A DNA stretch of 64,000 nucleotides. Source: an uncultured Candidatus Actinomarina sp. GTDB taxonomy: Bacteria > Actinomycetota > Acidimicrobiia > Actinomarinales > Actinomarinaceae. Each line of letters opens with the position of its first letter. Position 1 is the first letter of the stretch. The DNA lies in assembly GCA_902619825.1 (NCBI GenBank), contig CACNFT010000004.1, positions 62,001 to 126,000 on the forward strand, in the 5' to 3' direction. The position numbers were made by a program, and so were the translations under genes. Below, piece by piece: positions 1-8,275 of the stretch. Below the pieces are notes generated by a model, which ran no database searches, was not told where the DNA came from, and saw only the letters and a list, made by a program, of their open reading frames with translations.

Positions 1-363
1 TTGAAAACTCAATTAAAAAAATTTAGTTGGCTTAATGTCATTAGAATCTCTGCGCTTACTACTAAGGGTCTTAATAAATTTTCAAAAACTTTGAATGAAG
101 TAAATACTCAATTAAATAATAGAATTAATACATCTGATTTAAATTTATATTTTAGAGAATTGTGGGTTGCAAAACCTCCTCATCCTTTTAGAGGAAAAAG
201 AGCAAAATTAAAGTATGTAACCCAATATGACATATCTCCTCCTTCATTTTCATTTAATTTGAGTTCTAGAATACCTAAAAATTATTATTCCTTTATTGAA
301 AATAAATTAAGAGAAGAATTTGGATTTAAGAATGTTTCATTAAAGATTAAATATAAGACCTGA
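1..363 (+). CDS. der: GTPase Der (EngA), C-terminal fragment cut by window edge
   Basis: This is the C-terminal end of the double-GTPase ribosome-assembly factor Der/EngA. The visible part begins at the tail of the second GTPase domain (ISALTTKGLNK, the usual G5 region) and runs into the KH-like C-terminal domain, recognised by WVAKPPHPFRGKRAKLKYVT and the closing block ending LKIKYKT. Both G domains lie to the left of the window, so the TTG at base 1 is only the edge of the sequence and not a start. Der binds the 50S precursor and is needed for large-subunit maturation. It reads in the same direction as the ABC importer operon but is separated from it by 221 bases. Confidence 0.85.
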   Translation: MKTQLKKFSWLNVIRISALTTKGLNKFSKTLNEVNTQLNNRINTSDLNLYFRELWVAKPPHPFRGKRAKLKYVTQYDISPPSFSFNLSSRIPKNYYSFIENKLREEFGFKNVSLKIKYKT

Positions 364-540
364 TATGGAAAATTTCGGATTTAAATTTGGTGTTTTTTTA
401 TTTGGTTTTTACCTCGTGGTTAGAATTTATCAGGTTGTAGTTAACATTTTTGTTAACCTTTAGTGCTAAATTATCAAATGAATGTATAAATTATTATTTA
501 TATATCTTGATATCGTCATTAACACACCTAATATAAGTAC

Positions 541-564
541 ATCCACTTTTTAAGTGGATTTTTT
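541..564 (+). terminator. Terminator-like hairpin just before the ABC importer operon
   Basis: ATCCACTT and AAGTGGAT form an 8-bp stem with a 3-base loop, followed by a run of T, the shape of a rho-independent terminator. It ends about 20 bases before the start codon of the binding-protein gene, leaving almost no room for a promoter between the two. It may end der transcription, or act as an attenuator in the leader of the importer operon. The rest of the 364-540 gap is AT-rich and includes a short inverted repeat, GTTAAC-attttt-GTTAAC, near 440-457. Confidence 0.55.
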
Positions 565-575
565 GTATACAAAAA
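560..575. promoter_or_regulatory. Perfect 16-base palindrome overlapping terminator tail and ribosome-binding site
   Basis: TTTTTGTATACAAAAA is a perfect palindrome lying between the U-run of the hairpin at 541 and the AAAGGAGA ribosome-binding site of the next gene. It could be a repressor operator, or an RNA element in which the U-run pairs with the A-run next to the Shine-Dalgarno site. AT-rich palindromes also arise by chance, so function is inferred only from position. Confidence 0.35.
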
Positions 576-584
576 GGAGAAAAA

Positions 585-2579
585 TTGAGTATAAAAACTA
601 ACTCCAGAAGTTGGCGATTTTTAATGCTTTTTGTCGTATTTGCAATGGTTGTTGTTGCTTGTGGAGATACAAGTGATGACGCTGCTGATGACGTTGTTGA
701 AGAATCATCTGATACAACTGCTGCACCAGCCACAACTACTGCACCTGCACAAGAAGAGTCATCTTCTGCACCAGATGGTGTATTTAAGTTAGCTATATTT
801 CAAGATCCTGCAACACAGAATCTCTTCAAATGGTATGACACAGATACAGATGCTTACTCTCTATATCAGATGACTGGCCAATCTGTTTCATTGTTTGGAA
901 TTTCATATCCAAACTATACACTCATACCATCAATGGCAACTGAGCTAGTTGAAACATCAACCGACAATGGTGATGGTACATTCAGCTATACAGTTCCTAT
1001 TGTTGAAGGATACGAGTGGAGTGACGGAAACCCAATAACAGCTCAAGACTGGGTATTTACATATAACACTGCAAAAGGACTTCCATTGTTAGGTCAATGG
1101 GCTGCAGTGTGGCCTTCAAATTGTGAGGTCGAATGTGTAACCAATGTTGAAGCAATTGATGACTATACAGTTAAAATTTCATTTAACTATGATCCGGGAT
1201 TGACCGGATGGCAATATGGTGCAGCTGTTGCACCAGCTTTATCAAAAGCTTACTGGGAACAATTCGCAACTTCCAGAGAGGATCTACTAGCAGTTTCTGG
1301 TGCTGAAGCACCTGTTGCTAGCGCTTTTGTGTATGACAAGATTGAACAAGGTGCATTTTATACCTGGACATATGATTCAGATACAATGTATTTCGGTGGA
1401 GAGACAACAAACTATGCTAATGGTGGTGTAGCAATATCCCAAGATAACGGGGTTGCACCAGCTGTTTCAGGTGAGTTTGGTGATCTTTCTGGAGAATCTT
1501 TCACATATGCAAATGGACCATTTGTTGGACAAGTAGAATTCTCTATTTATAACGATCAAGATTCAGCTTATCTTGCGTTTGAAAATGGAGATGTTGACTT
1601 CGTTCTTAACCCAAGCGGTGTTAAGAGAGCAACTTATGAGAAGCTTTCCAGAATTCCTGGAACAGAAGTTATTTCTAACTTCTCAAATGGTATGAGATAT
1701 ATGGCGTTTAACACCAGAGTTTTCCCTGGTAGTAATAAAGCTTATAGACAAGCTGTAGGTTGTATTGTCGATAAAAATTATGTTATCAACAATGTTCTAC
1801 AAGGAGTCGCAATCAATATGGATGGACAGATGCCAGCCGCACTTACATCATGGGTTGCACCAGTTACTGGTGTGCTCAATGATTGTGCCGGCCTCTCAGC
1901 ACAAGAAAAATGGGAGAAATCCATTCAGATACTACAAGATGCTGGCTGGCAAGCAACTGACTGGGGTTCACACCCAGGTGGTGCTGAAAGAGCTATAGCT
2001 CCAACCGGACTTAAAGGTCCTAATGGAGAAGCTATGCCAGAAAACATGTTGTTATATGCTCCAGGACCAGGATTCGATCCAATTAGATCAACATTCTCAC
2101 TATTCGTTGCAGACTATATGCAACAATTAGGTGTTGATATAGTTGCTCGACCAACTGGTTTCGGGGTTATTGTTGACAAAGTGTTTACTGCAGCAACTTG
2201 TAAAGATTGGCACGTTTACATGCTTGGTTGGGGATTATCTGCATTTCCAGATCACCCAACTAACTTCTTTGATGGAGCAAACGATACATGCGTAAATGAA
2301 GGATTTAACACAACTGGATATAACGGTCCAGATGGATATAAGAACCCTGAATTTGCTGAATTAGTATCACAATTCAAAGGAGCTAAGAGCGTTAGCGAAG
2401 CACAAGCATTAAGTAAGAAGATGGAAGCTATATTATTTGATGATATGCCTTATTTAGTATTGGTTACAACACCAATTCTTGAGGTATATAAAGAAAATAT
2501 TGAATTTCCATTCACTAATATGCTTGATGGATTACAACAATTAAGCGGTAATCCTGGCAACGTTAAAGTTAGTGACTAA
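585..2579 (+). CDS. ABC transporter substrate-binding lipoprotein, family 5 (peptide/dipeptide type)
   Basis: This is the extracellular solute receptor of a peptide-type ABC importer (SBP_bac_5 family), 664 aa. The TTG start is supported by an AAAGGAGA ribosome-binding site 4 bases upstream. The N-terminus has basic residues, a hydrophobic stretch and a lipobox ending VVAC (Cys26), so the protein should be lipid-anchored outside the membrane. An acidic, Thr/Ala/Ser-rich linker (about residues 28-62) tethers the binding domain. Two permeases and two ATPases follow in the same operon. The family binds oligopeptides, dipeptides, nickel chelates and other solutes, and the sequence does not let me choose a substrate. 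Confidence 0.93.
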   Translation: MSIKTNSRSWRFLMLFVVFAMVVVACGDTSDDAADDVVEESSDTTAAPATTTAPAQEESSSAPDGVFKLAIFQDPATQNLFKWYDTDTDAYSLYQMTGQSVSLFGISYPNYTLIPSMATELVETSTDNGDGTFSYTVPIVEGYEWSDGNPITAQDWVFTYNTAKGLPLLGQWAAVWPSNCEVECVTNVEAIDDYTVKISFNYDPGLTGWQYGAAVAPALSKAYWEQFATSREDLLAVSGAEAPVASAFVYDKIEQGAFYTWTYDSDTMYFGGETTNYANGGVAISQDNGVAPAVSGEFGDLSGESFTYANGPFVGQVEFSIYNDQDSAYLAFENGDVDFVLNPSGVKRATYEKLSRIPGTEVISNFSNGMRYMAFNTRVFPGSNKAYRQAVGCIVDKNYVINNVLQGVAINMDGQMPAALTSWVAPVTGVLNDCAGLSAQEKWEKSIQILQDAGWQATDWGSHPGGAERAIAPTGLKGPNGEAMPENMLLYAPGPGFDPIRSTFSLFVADYMQQLGVDIVARPTGFGVIVDKVFTAATCKDWHVYMLGWGLSAFPDHPTNFFDGANDTCVNEGFNTTGYNGPDGYKNPEFAELVSQFKGAKSVSEAQALSKKMEAILFDDMPYLVLVTTPILEVYKENIEFPFTNMLDGLQQLSGNPGNVKVSD

Positions 2580-2589
2580 AATTATTATT

Positions 2590-2620
2590 AAATCGGAACG
2601 GGCTTTGCTCGTTCCGATTT
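2590..2620 (+). terminator. Strong stem-loop between binding-protein and permease genes
   Basis: AAATCGGAACG pairs with CGTTCCGATTT in an 11-bp stem, with two further GC pairs possible inside the loop. No long U-run follows, so it is probably a leaky terminator or an RNA-stabilising 3' structure rather than the end of the operon. Such intercistronic hairpins are common after binding-protein genes, where they help the receptor be made in excess over the membrane subunits. Confidence 0.6.
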
Positions 2621-2652
2621 ATAATTACTAAAATATTTTTTAATGGGGGCGA

Positions 2653-3825
2653 ATGTTACGTTATATAATCAACCGTTTCTTTCAAATGGTTGTAGTGTTT
2701 TTTCTATTTTTAATAATTTCATATTTACTTTTTGATGCTATTCCTGGTAATGCATTTCAAAATTTACTATTAAATCCATCTTTACCCCCTTATGCATATG
2801 AAGAAACAATTGCATTATATGGATTAGATCAACCGCTATCAGTACGTCTTCAAAAATACATCGTGAATTTTTTCAAAGGAGATCTTGGTTATTCATATAT
2901 TCAATTTCCAAAGACAGCAATAGAGTTAATAGGTGAGAGACTTCCAAGAACATTAATGTTATTTTCAGTTGTAAATATATTGGCTTTTTATACTGGTTTT
3001 TTCGTTGGTAAAGTTTTAGCTTGGAGGAGAGGATCTAAAAGTGAGACTTGGATAACAATTACATCAGTTTTCTCCTACACAGTATTTTATCCATGGTTCG
3101 CATTATTAATGCTTTGGTTCTTTGGTTTAAAAATGGGATGGGTTCCAATCGGTAAGTTTTTAACTCCTAACAAATGGTATGATTCACCTTTTGATAGTGA
3201 TGAAGTGTTTTTAGAGATGATAAAATATATGGTTATTTTTTCATTAATTTATTTTGTAATTTCAATACTCACAAAAGAAATAGAATCATTAACTCAAAGA
3301 AGAAATATAAGATTAGGTTCTTTTTTTGGGTTAATTGTTATTTCTAATTTTTACTGGAATACAGGTGTTTTATCCGATATGAGATTTTATGCAGGTGACA
3401 TCGCATATCATACAATATTGCCTGTTCTAACAGTTACTGTAGTTGCTTTTGCCGGCACTGCTTTATTAACAAGAACTACAATGATGGAAGTTTTAAAAGA
3501 TGATTATATTCTAACTGCTCGTGCTAAAGGTTTAAGTCAGAAAAGAATACGTGACAGACATGCTGCAAGAACTGCATTGCTTCCTGTTGTTACTTCATTT
3601 ATTTTCACGATTGTTACTATCATTGACGGTTCTGTTTTAACGGAAACTATTTTTTCATGGCCAGGAATGGGTCAATTAATTTTAGACAGTGTACTTAGAG
3701 AAGACATACCTGTTGCTATGGCAACATTTTCATTTATTGGAGTCTTTGCTTTGATTGCTCATTTTCTGGCAGATGTATCTTATGCTTTCTTAGATCCAAG
3801 AATAAGAATTAAATCACAAGGGTAA
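2653..3825 (+). CDS. ABC transporter permease, DppB/OppB type
   Basis: First membrane subunit of the peptide-type importer, 390 aa. An N-terminal transmembrane helix (FFQMVVVFFLFLIISYLLF) precedes an extracytoplasmic region and further helices. The cytoplasmic coupling loop that contacts the ATPases is visible as ARAKGLSQKRIRDRHAART, the EAA-type motif of binding-protein-dependent permeases. It is longer than the usual 300-340 aa because of extra sequence around residues 170-260. The ATG has a G-rich ribosome-binding site. The gene lies 2 bases before the partner permease, consistent with coupled translation. Confidence 0.92.
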   Translation: MLRYIINRFFQMVVVFFLFLIISYLLFDAIPGNAFQNLLLNPSLPPYAYEETIALYGLDQPLSVRLQKYIVNFFKGDLGYSYIQFPKTAIELIGERLPRTLMLFSVVNILAFYTGFFVGKVLAWRRGSKSETWITITSVFSYTVFYPWFALLMLWFFGLKMGWVPIGKFLTPNKWYDSPFDSDEVFLEMIKYMVIFSLIYFVISILTKEIESLTQRRNIRLGSFFGLIVISNFYWNTGVLSDMRFYAGDIAYHTILPVLTVTVVAFAGTALLTRTTMMEVLKDDYILTARAKGLSQKRIRDRHAARTALLPVVTSFIFTIVTIIDGSVLTETIFSWPGMGQLILDSVLREDIPVAMATFSFIGVFALIAHFLADVSYAFLDPRIRIKSQG

Positions 3826-3827
3826 TT

Positions 3828-4907
3828 ATGAATGAAATAAACGAAAAATCTGAATTAAGAAAAATAAGGATCCAATCAATTAAAAGAAACTTTAATTTGT
3901 TTAAACAAAGCAAAATTGGAATCTTAGGTCTTGTGATCGTGTTTATATTTGGATTCCTTGCATTACTCCAACCTTTTTTATTCATGACAAATATTTGGGA
4001 TGAAGCAACTTATCATCCTGTAGTTGGTTATGACTCCCAGAAGATATTAGCAACTGTTGTATCATGTAAAGATATAGAATATCCTACACCAGAATATAAA
4101 ACGCCTAGTGATTGTCCAGCAGCTGATGAAGTAAATATAGTTGCTGTTGCACCATATAATCCTGGTATAAAAGAAGGTGATGTAATTGAACAATTTATTC
4201 AACCTGCTCCTCCGTCAAGTAAACACATTCTTGGCACAGATTCTCTAGGTAGAGATGTATTCTCACAACTTATGGAAGGAAGTCAAGTCGCATTCGTACT
4301 TGGTTTATTGAGTGCAATAGTTGGAGTAGGTATTTCAACATTACTTGGAACTATTGCTGCGTATTTTGGCGGTACCGTTGATGCTTATCTAATGAGACAA
4401 TCAGATCTTGTTCTGATGCTGCCTACATTACCATTATTATTTATTATTTCTGCATTCGCTGAATTAAAAGTATGGCACTTAGCATTAGTTTTGGGTATTT
4501 TTGGAGGACTTGGAGGCAGCGTTATAACCATTAAATCACAAGCGTTACAAGTTAAAGTTAAACCATTTGTTGATTCAGCACGAATAACAGGCGGTTCAAG
4601 AATGAAAATTTTAACTTCTCATATACTTCCAAATGTAGCACCGTTAGCACTACTTTATATGGTATTTAGTGTTACAGGTGCAATAGCGTCAGAATCTATT
4701 TTATCTTTTTTAGGGCTTCTAAATATTGATATGAGTTGGGGATTAATGATATCTGTTGCACAAGCTGATGGATACATTAATCAAGGAATGGAATATTGGT
4801 GGCTTGTAATACCAGCTGGTTTGGCCGTTACTCTTTTGGCTGGTGGGTTTTATCTTGTTGGTAGGGGGTTGGACGATGTTTTCAATCCAAGGCTTAGAAG
4901 AAGATAA
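3828..4907 (+). CDS. ABC transporter permease, DppC/OppC type
   Basis: Second membrane subunit of the importer, 359 aa. After a cytoplasmic N-terminus and first helix (IGILGLVIVFIFGFLALLQPF) there is an unusually large extracytoplasmic loop, about residues 50-140, with two cysteines (SCKDIEYPTPEYKTPSDC) that could form a disulfide. The DppC hallmark HILGTDSLGRDVFSQLMEGS follows, then the core helices and an EAA-type loop (ARITGGSRMKILTSHILPN). With DppB it should form the translocation pore. The ATPase gene starts one base after its stop codon. Confidence 0.92.
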   Translation: MNEINEKSELRKIRIQSIKRNFNLFKQSKIGILGLVIVFIFGFLALLQPFLFMTNIWDEATYHPVVGYDSQKILATVVSCKDIEYPTPEYKTPSDCPAADEVNIVAVAPYNPGIKEGDVIEQFIQPAPPSSKHILGTDSLGRDVFSQLMEGSQVAFVLGLLSAIVGVGISTLLGTIAAYFGGTVDAYLMRQSDLVLMLPTLPLLFIISAFAELKVWHLALVLGIFGGLGGSVITIKSQALQVKVKPFVDSARITGGSRMKILTSHILPNVAPLALLYMVFSVTGAIASESILSFLGLLNIDMSWGLMISVAQADGYINQGMEYWWLVIPAGLAVTLLAGGFYLVGRGLDDVFNPRLRRR

Positions 4908-4908
4908 T

Positions 4909-5877
4909 ATGAGTGTAGTTTTAGACGTAAAGAATCTCTCTATGCATTATGAGACATTAGCTGGAAACGTTTCTGCAGTTAAAGATATTTCATTCAGCAT
5001 TAATAGTGGTGAATCATTCGGACTTGTCGGTGAATCTGGATGTGGAAAAACCTCAGTTGCCATGACTTTATTACAATTACAACCTGAAAATTCGGTTATA
5101 ACTGAAGGGAGTATAAAGCTGGAAGGAAAAGAATTAGTTGGTTTATCTGAAGATGAGCTTAGAAAAGTTAGATGGGACAGTATTAGTATTGTTTTTCAAG
5201 GAGCAATGAATGCTTGGAACCCAGTTATCAAAATTGGTGAACAGATTAGAGAAGCTTTAAGAGAACATTATCCCGATAATTCTAAACAAACAAATATACA
5301 AAAAATTCAAGAATTATTCAAAATGGTGGGACTTGATGATACAGTTGCTGATAGATATCCGCATGAACTTTCTGGAGGAATGAAGCAACGAGCAGTAATA
5401 GCATTAGCACTTTCTTGTGATCCAAAAATAATTATTGCTGATGAACCTACTACTGCGTTGGATGTTGTTATTCAGGATCAAATTCTTAATGAAATTAAGA
5501 AAGTACAAGAATTACTTGGTTTAAGTTTAATTTATATATCTCATGATATTGCTGTTATCGCTGAAATGACCGATAAAATTGCGGTAATGTATGCAGGATC
5601 AATAGTAGAAATGGGACCAACTAAAAAGATTTTCGAAAATCCTGTTCATTCATACACTCGTGCTTTACTTGATTCAACACCATCAATAAGAGGTGAAAAG
5701 AAAAAGCTAAAATCACTAGACGGTGAGCCACCAAGTTTGATTAACAAAATCGATGGCTGCTCGTTCGCACCTAGGTGTCCTGATAAAGAAACTAGGTGCA
5801 ATCCAAATGAACATATGAGATTAGTAGAGATTGCAACCGATCATTTTGTTGATATTTGTAGTCAAGGTAAAGAATAG
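4909..5877 (+). CDS. ABC transporter ATP-binding protein, DppD/OppD type
   Basis: First ATPase subunit of the importer, 322 aa from the start chosen here. Walker A GESGCGKTS, signature LSGGMKQR and Walker B IIIADEPTTALD are intact. The C-terminal oligopeptide-transporter extension is present, with cysteines in CSFAPRCPDKETRC that fit the iron-sulfur site reported in related DppD/OppD proteins. The ORF track starts 22 codons earlier inside dppC, but those residues do not belong to the ATPase fold. The ATG at 4909 lies one base after the dppC stop and begins the conserved MSVVLDVKNLS. Confidence 0.93.
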   Translation: MSVVLDVKNLSMHYETLAGNVSAVKDISFSINSGESFGLVGESGCGKTSVAMTLLQLQPENSVITEGSIKLEGKELVGLSEDELRKVRWDSISIVFQGAMNAWNPVIKIGEQIREALREHYPDNSKQTNIQKIQELFKMVGLDDTVADRYPHELSGGMKQRAVIALALSCDPKIIIADEPTTALDVVIQDQILNEIKKVQELLGLSLIYISHDIAVIAEMTDKIAVMYAGSIVEMGPTKKIFENPVHSYTRALLDSTPSIRGEKKKLKSLDGEPPSLINKIDGCSFAPRCPDKETRCNPNEHMRLVEIATDHFVDICSQGKE

Positions 5878-5879
5878 TT

Positions 5880-6839
5880 ATGAGTGATAATTTAATTGAA
5901 GTTAGAAATTTGGTAAAACATTTTGAAGTATCTAATAGTTTTTTTTCTGGTAAAAAAAATGTAGTAAAAGCTGTAGATGGAATCAGTTTCAATATCAAAC
6001 CTGGCGAATCTTTGGGGCTAGTTGGACAAAGTGGTTGTGGAAAAACAACTACTGCTAGATCACTTTGTCTCCTAGATCCAAAAACCTCTGGAAGTGTCAA
6101 TTTTTTTAATCCAGAAAAACAATTAATGGAATCAATAGATAACATTGATGATGATTCTTTAAAAATATTCAGACGTAATATTCAAATGATATTTCAAGAC
6201 CCTTATGAGTCCTTAAATCCAAGATGGACAATCAAGGACATTATTAAAGAACCTTTAGATATTCATAATATAGGTAATTTAGCTGAGAGAGAACATACTA
6301 TTGTAGAAATATTACGAACTGTCGGTTTAACTCCTCCCGAAAACTATTTAAATCGGTATCCACACGAAATATCTGGTGGTCAAAGACAAAGAGTGTCAAT
6401 AGCTAGAACTCTAGTAATGAAGCCTAAATTTGTAATTTGTGATGAGCCAACATCAATGCTGGACGTTTCTATCCGAATATCGATTATGGACTTAATGCTT
6501 AATTTAGCTAAAGAACTTGATGTCTCTTATTTATACATAACTCATGACCTTGCTGTTGCAAGATATATGTGTAATAGAATAGCGGTTATGTTTAATGGAA
6601 AAATTGTAGAAATAGCAGAAACAGAGGAATTACTTCAAAATCCTATCCACCCATATACTAAAAGATTAATTTCATCAATTCCTATTCCAGATCCTCAATT
6701 TGTTAGGGAAAGATACGAAATTAATTTTGAAGGATTAGATAAGATCGTTAGAGATAACCCTAACGAGCAAATGGTTGATATAGGTAATAATCATTTTGTT
6801 GCTACTCATGAGACTAAGGAATATTTGATTGAATCTTAA
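5880..6839 (+). CDS. ABC transporter ATP-binding protein, DppF/OppF type
   Basis: Second ATPase subunit, 319 aa, paired with the preceding DppD-type protein to energise uptake. It has Walker A GQSGCGKTT, the Q-loop region IFQDPYESLNPRWT, signature ISGGQRQR and Walker B FVICDEPTSMLD. The C-terminal region is shorter than in DppD and has no cysteine cluster, as usual for the F subunit. Its start lies 2 bases after the dppD stop and its 3' end overlaps the next gene by 11 bases, so the lipid synthase below may be co-transcribed. Confidence 0.93.
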   Translation: MSDNLIEVRNLVKHFEVSNSFFSGKKNVVKAVDGISFNIKPGESLGLVGQSGCGKTTTARSLCLLDPKTSGSVNFFNPEKQLMESIDNIDDDSLKIFRRNIQMIFQDPYESLNPRWTIKDIIKEPLDIHNIGNLAEREHTIVEILRTVGLTPPENYLNRYPHEISGGQRQRVSIARTLVMKPKFVICDEPTSMLDVSIRISIMDLMLNLAKELDVSYLYITHDLAVARYMCNRIAVMFNGKIVEIAETEELLQNPIHPYTKRLISSIPIPDPQFVRERYEINFEGLDKIVRDNPNEQMVDIGNNHFVATHETKEYLIES

Positions 6840-7356
6840 AGATTTATTTCTTTTACCTAATCTAATCACAGTTGGAAGATTATTTGCTTCAATATATTTA
6901 TTCACTCAACACTTAATTTCAAACTTTTCAATATCAACTTTAGTGTTGATAATTGCTCTTATAGGAATCTCTGATTCCATTGATGGAATTGTCGCAAGGC
7001 GATTAAATCAAGTTAGTAAGCTTGGAACTATTTTAGATCCTGTATGCGATAGGATTGTCTTTTTATTATTGCTTTTTTGGTTGGCTGAAATATTCCCAGA
7101 TTGGTTTTTTTATGGAATATTAATTAGAGAAATATTAGTAATGATAGGGTCTCTGTACGTTTTAACAAAAACTAAAACAATTAAAGTTTCTAATATTGGA
7201 AAGATTGGTACAGTATTAATATTTTTCTCTATATGTTTTTTTGTTATAAATTCAGGAAATGAGCAATCAATCTTTTTACTTTTTGGTATATTTTCATTGA
7301 TTTTTTACTATTTTGTAGCGCTAGAATATTTTTATAAAATATTTATAAAAAAATGA
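6829..7356 (+). CDS. CDP-alcohol phosphatidyltransferase (phosphatidylglycerophosphate-synthase-like)
   Basis: Integral membrane enzyme, 175 aa, that transfers a phosphatidyl group from CDP-diacylglycerol to an alcohol. The full family signature is present: DSIDGIVARRLNQVSKLGTI followed by LDPVCD, supplying the aspartates that bind metal. The N-terminus LLPNLITVGRLFASIYLF is typical of PgsA-like members. The start is a TTG overlapping the ABC ATPase by 11 bases. In mycobacteria a pgsA paralogue lies a few genes before garA, so placement next to the FHA gene fits an actinobacterial cluster. The exact alcohol (glycerol-phosphate, phosphatidylglycerol or other) is not decided by sequence alone. 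Confidence 0.88.
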   Translation: MNLKDLFLLPNLITVGRLFASIYLFTQHLISNFSISTLVLIIALIGISDSIDGIVARRLNQVSKLGTILDPVCDRIVFLLLLFWLAEIFPDWFFYGILIREILVMIGSLYVLTKTKTIKVSNIGKIGTVLIFFSICFFVINSGNEQSIFLLFGIFSLIFYYFVALEYFYKIFIKK

Positions 7357-7703
7357 ATAATGACACTGTACCATTTGAAGACTCGATCTTCATAAACCAA
7401 GAAGCTAAATACATATTATCTTTATTAAATGATGAAACCAAATCTTCATCTTGGTTATTAACAAACGGTATACATAAGATTGGAAGACTTGAAACTAAAG
7501 AAATTATTCTTGATGACGTAACTGTGTCTAGAAACCATGCTTTTATAAGTGTTGACGATCAAACAGTCATAATAACTGATGAAAAATCAACTAATGGTAT
7601 ATTTGTAAATGGTGAATTGACAGATGAATCCGTTTTAACGTCAGGTTCTAGAATTCAAATAGGAAAATTTAATTTAATAATTACAAAAGTTGATAAGAAA
7701 TGA
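7353..7703 (+). CDS. garA: FHA-domain protein, GarA/OdhI-like
   Basis: Small cytoplasmic forkhead-associated protein, 116 aa. The FHA fold is clear from the phosphothreonine-binding residues in IGRLE, VSRNHAFI and DEKSTNGIFVNG. In mycobacteria and corynebacteria GarA/OdhI restrains 2-oxoglutarate dehydrogenase and switches on glutamate synthesis, controlled by phosphorylation of an N-terminal threonine pair. Here the N-terminus (MNNDTVPFED) is short and lacks the usual ETTS-type motif, so phospho-switching may differ. ATGA overlaps join it to the genes on both sides. The downstream MerR, DUF151 and MerR genes reproduce the Rv1828-Rv1830 order, which is the main reason for the GarA name. Confidence 0.8.
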   Translation: MNNDTVPFEDSIFINQEAKYILSLLNDETKSSSWLLTNGIHKIGRLETKEIILDDVTVSRNHAFISVDDQTVIITDEKSTNGIFVNGELTDESVLTSGSRIQIGKFNLIITKVDKK

Positions 7704-8275
7704 ATATAGGAGATACTGTAAAGCTGATTAAAAAAGAGTATCCATCAATTACAATTTCACGTATCAGATTTTTAGAAAAAGAAGGTTTAATTAAACCAAA
7801 AAGATCAAAAGGTGGAACTAGGTTTTTTTCTGATAAAGATATAGTAAGAATTAAGAAAATCTTAGATCTACAAGAAAACCAATTTTACTCATTAAAAGCA
7901 ATAAAAAACAATCCTAAGTTGCTAACTGGCAATACATCTAATTCAAAAATTGTAATAAGAGAATATTCTCAACATGATGCATTAAAAAAGGCAGGCATGA
8001 GAGAAGAGGATTTTAACGAACTAATAGAGTATAAATACGAAGAAAATAAAGAAACCTATAGTCAACTTGACGTAGAAAGGTTTTCCTCCCTTGCATACCT
8101 TTTCTCACTAGGTCTTGGAGTTAAGAATTTATCAGTTATTAAATCAATGTCAGACAGGGGAGTTGGTTTTTTTGAGACATACTTTAATAATTCTGACAAT
8201 GATCCTGAAGAAATAAAAATTGCTATTCATAAATTTTCTGAAATCATTGGGAGTTACATATTAGAAGATTTATAG
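7700..8275 (+). CDS. MerR-family transcriptional regulator, Rv1828/FtsR-like
   Basis: DNA-binding regulator of 191 aa. The N-terminal winged helix-turn-helix reads SRIRFLEKEGLIKPKRSKGG, the form found in actinobacterial Rv1828/FtsR proteins, where the corynebacterial member activates ftsZ. The remaining two thirds form a helical region with no recognisable ligand domain and no cysteines arranged for metal sensing. Translation is coupled to the FHA gene by an ATGA overlap. The D,D-carboxypeptidase downstream begins inside its last codons. The target genes are inferred only from the family. Confidence 0.85.
   Translation: MNIGDTVKLIKKEYPSITISRIRFLEKEGLIKPKRSKGGTRFFSDKDIVRIKKILDLQENQFYSLKAIKNNPKLLTGNTSNSKIVIREYSQHDALKKAGMREEDFNELIEYKYEENKETYSQLDVERFSSLAYLFSLGLGVKNLSVIKSMSDRGVGFFETYFNNSDNDPEEIKIAIHKFSEIIGSYILEDL

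Noticed and set aside
494-733. 79-aa minus-strand ORF over the importer leader
   Set aside because: It is mostly the antisense of the binding-protein signal peptide and acidic linker; the Ser/Thr/Ala-rich sequence is a shadow.
4843-4908. Upstream ATG for the first ATPase gene
   Set aside because: It reads the end of dppC in another frame; conserved ATPase residues begin at 4909.
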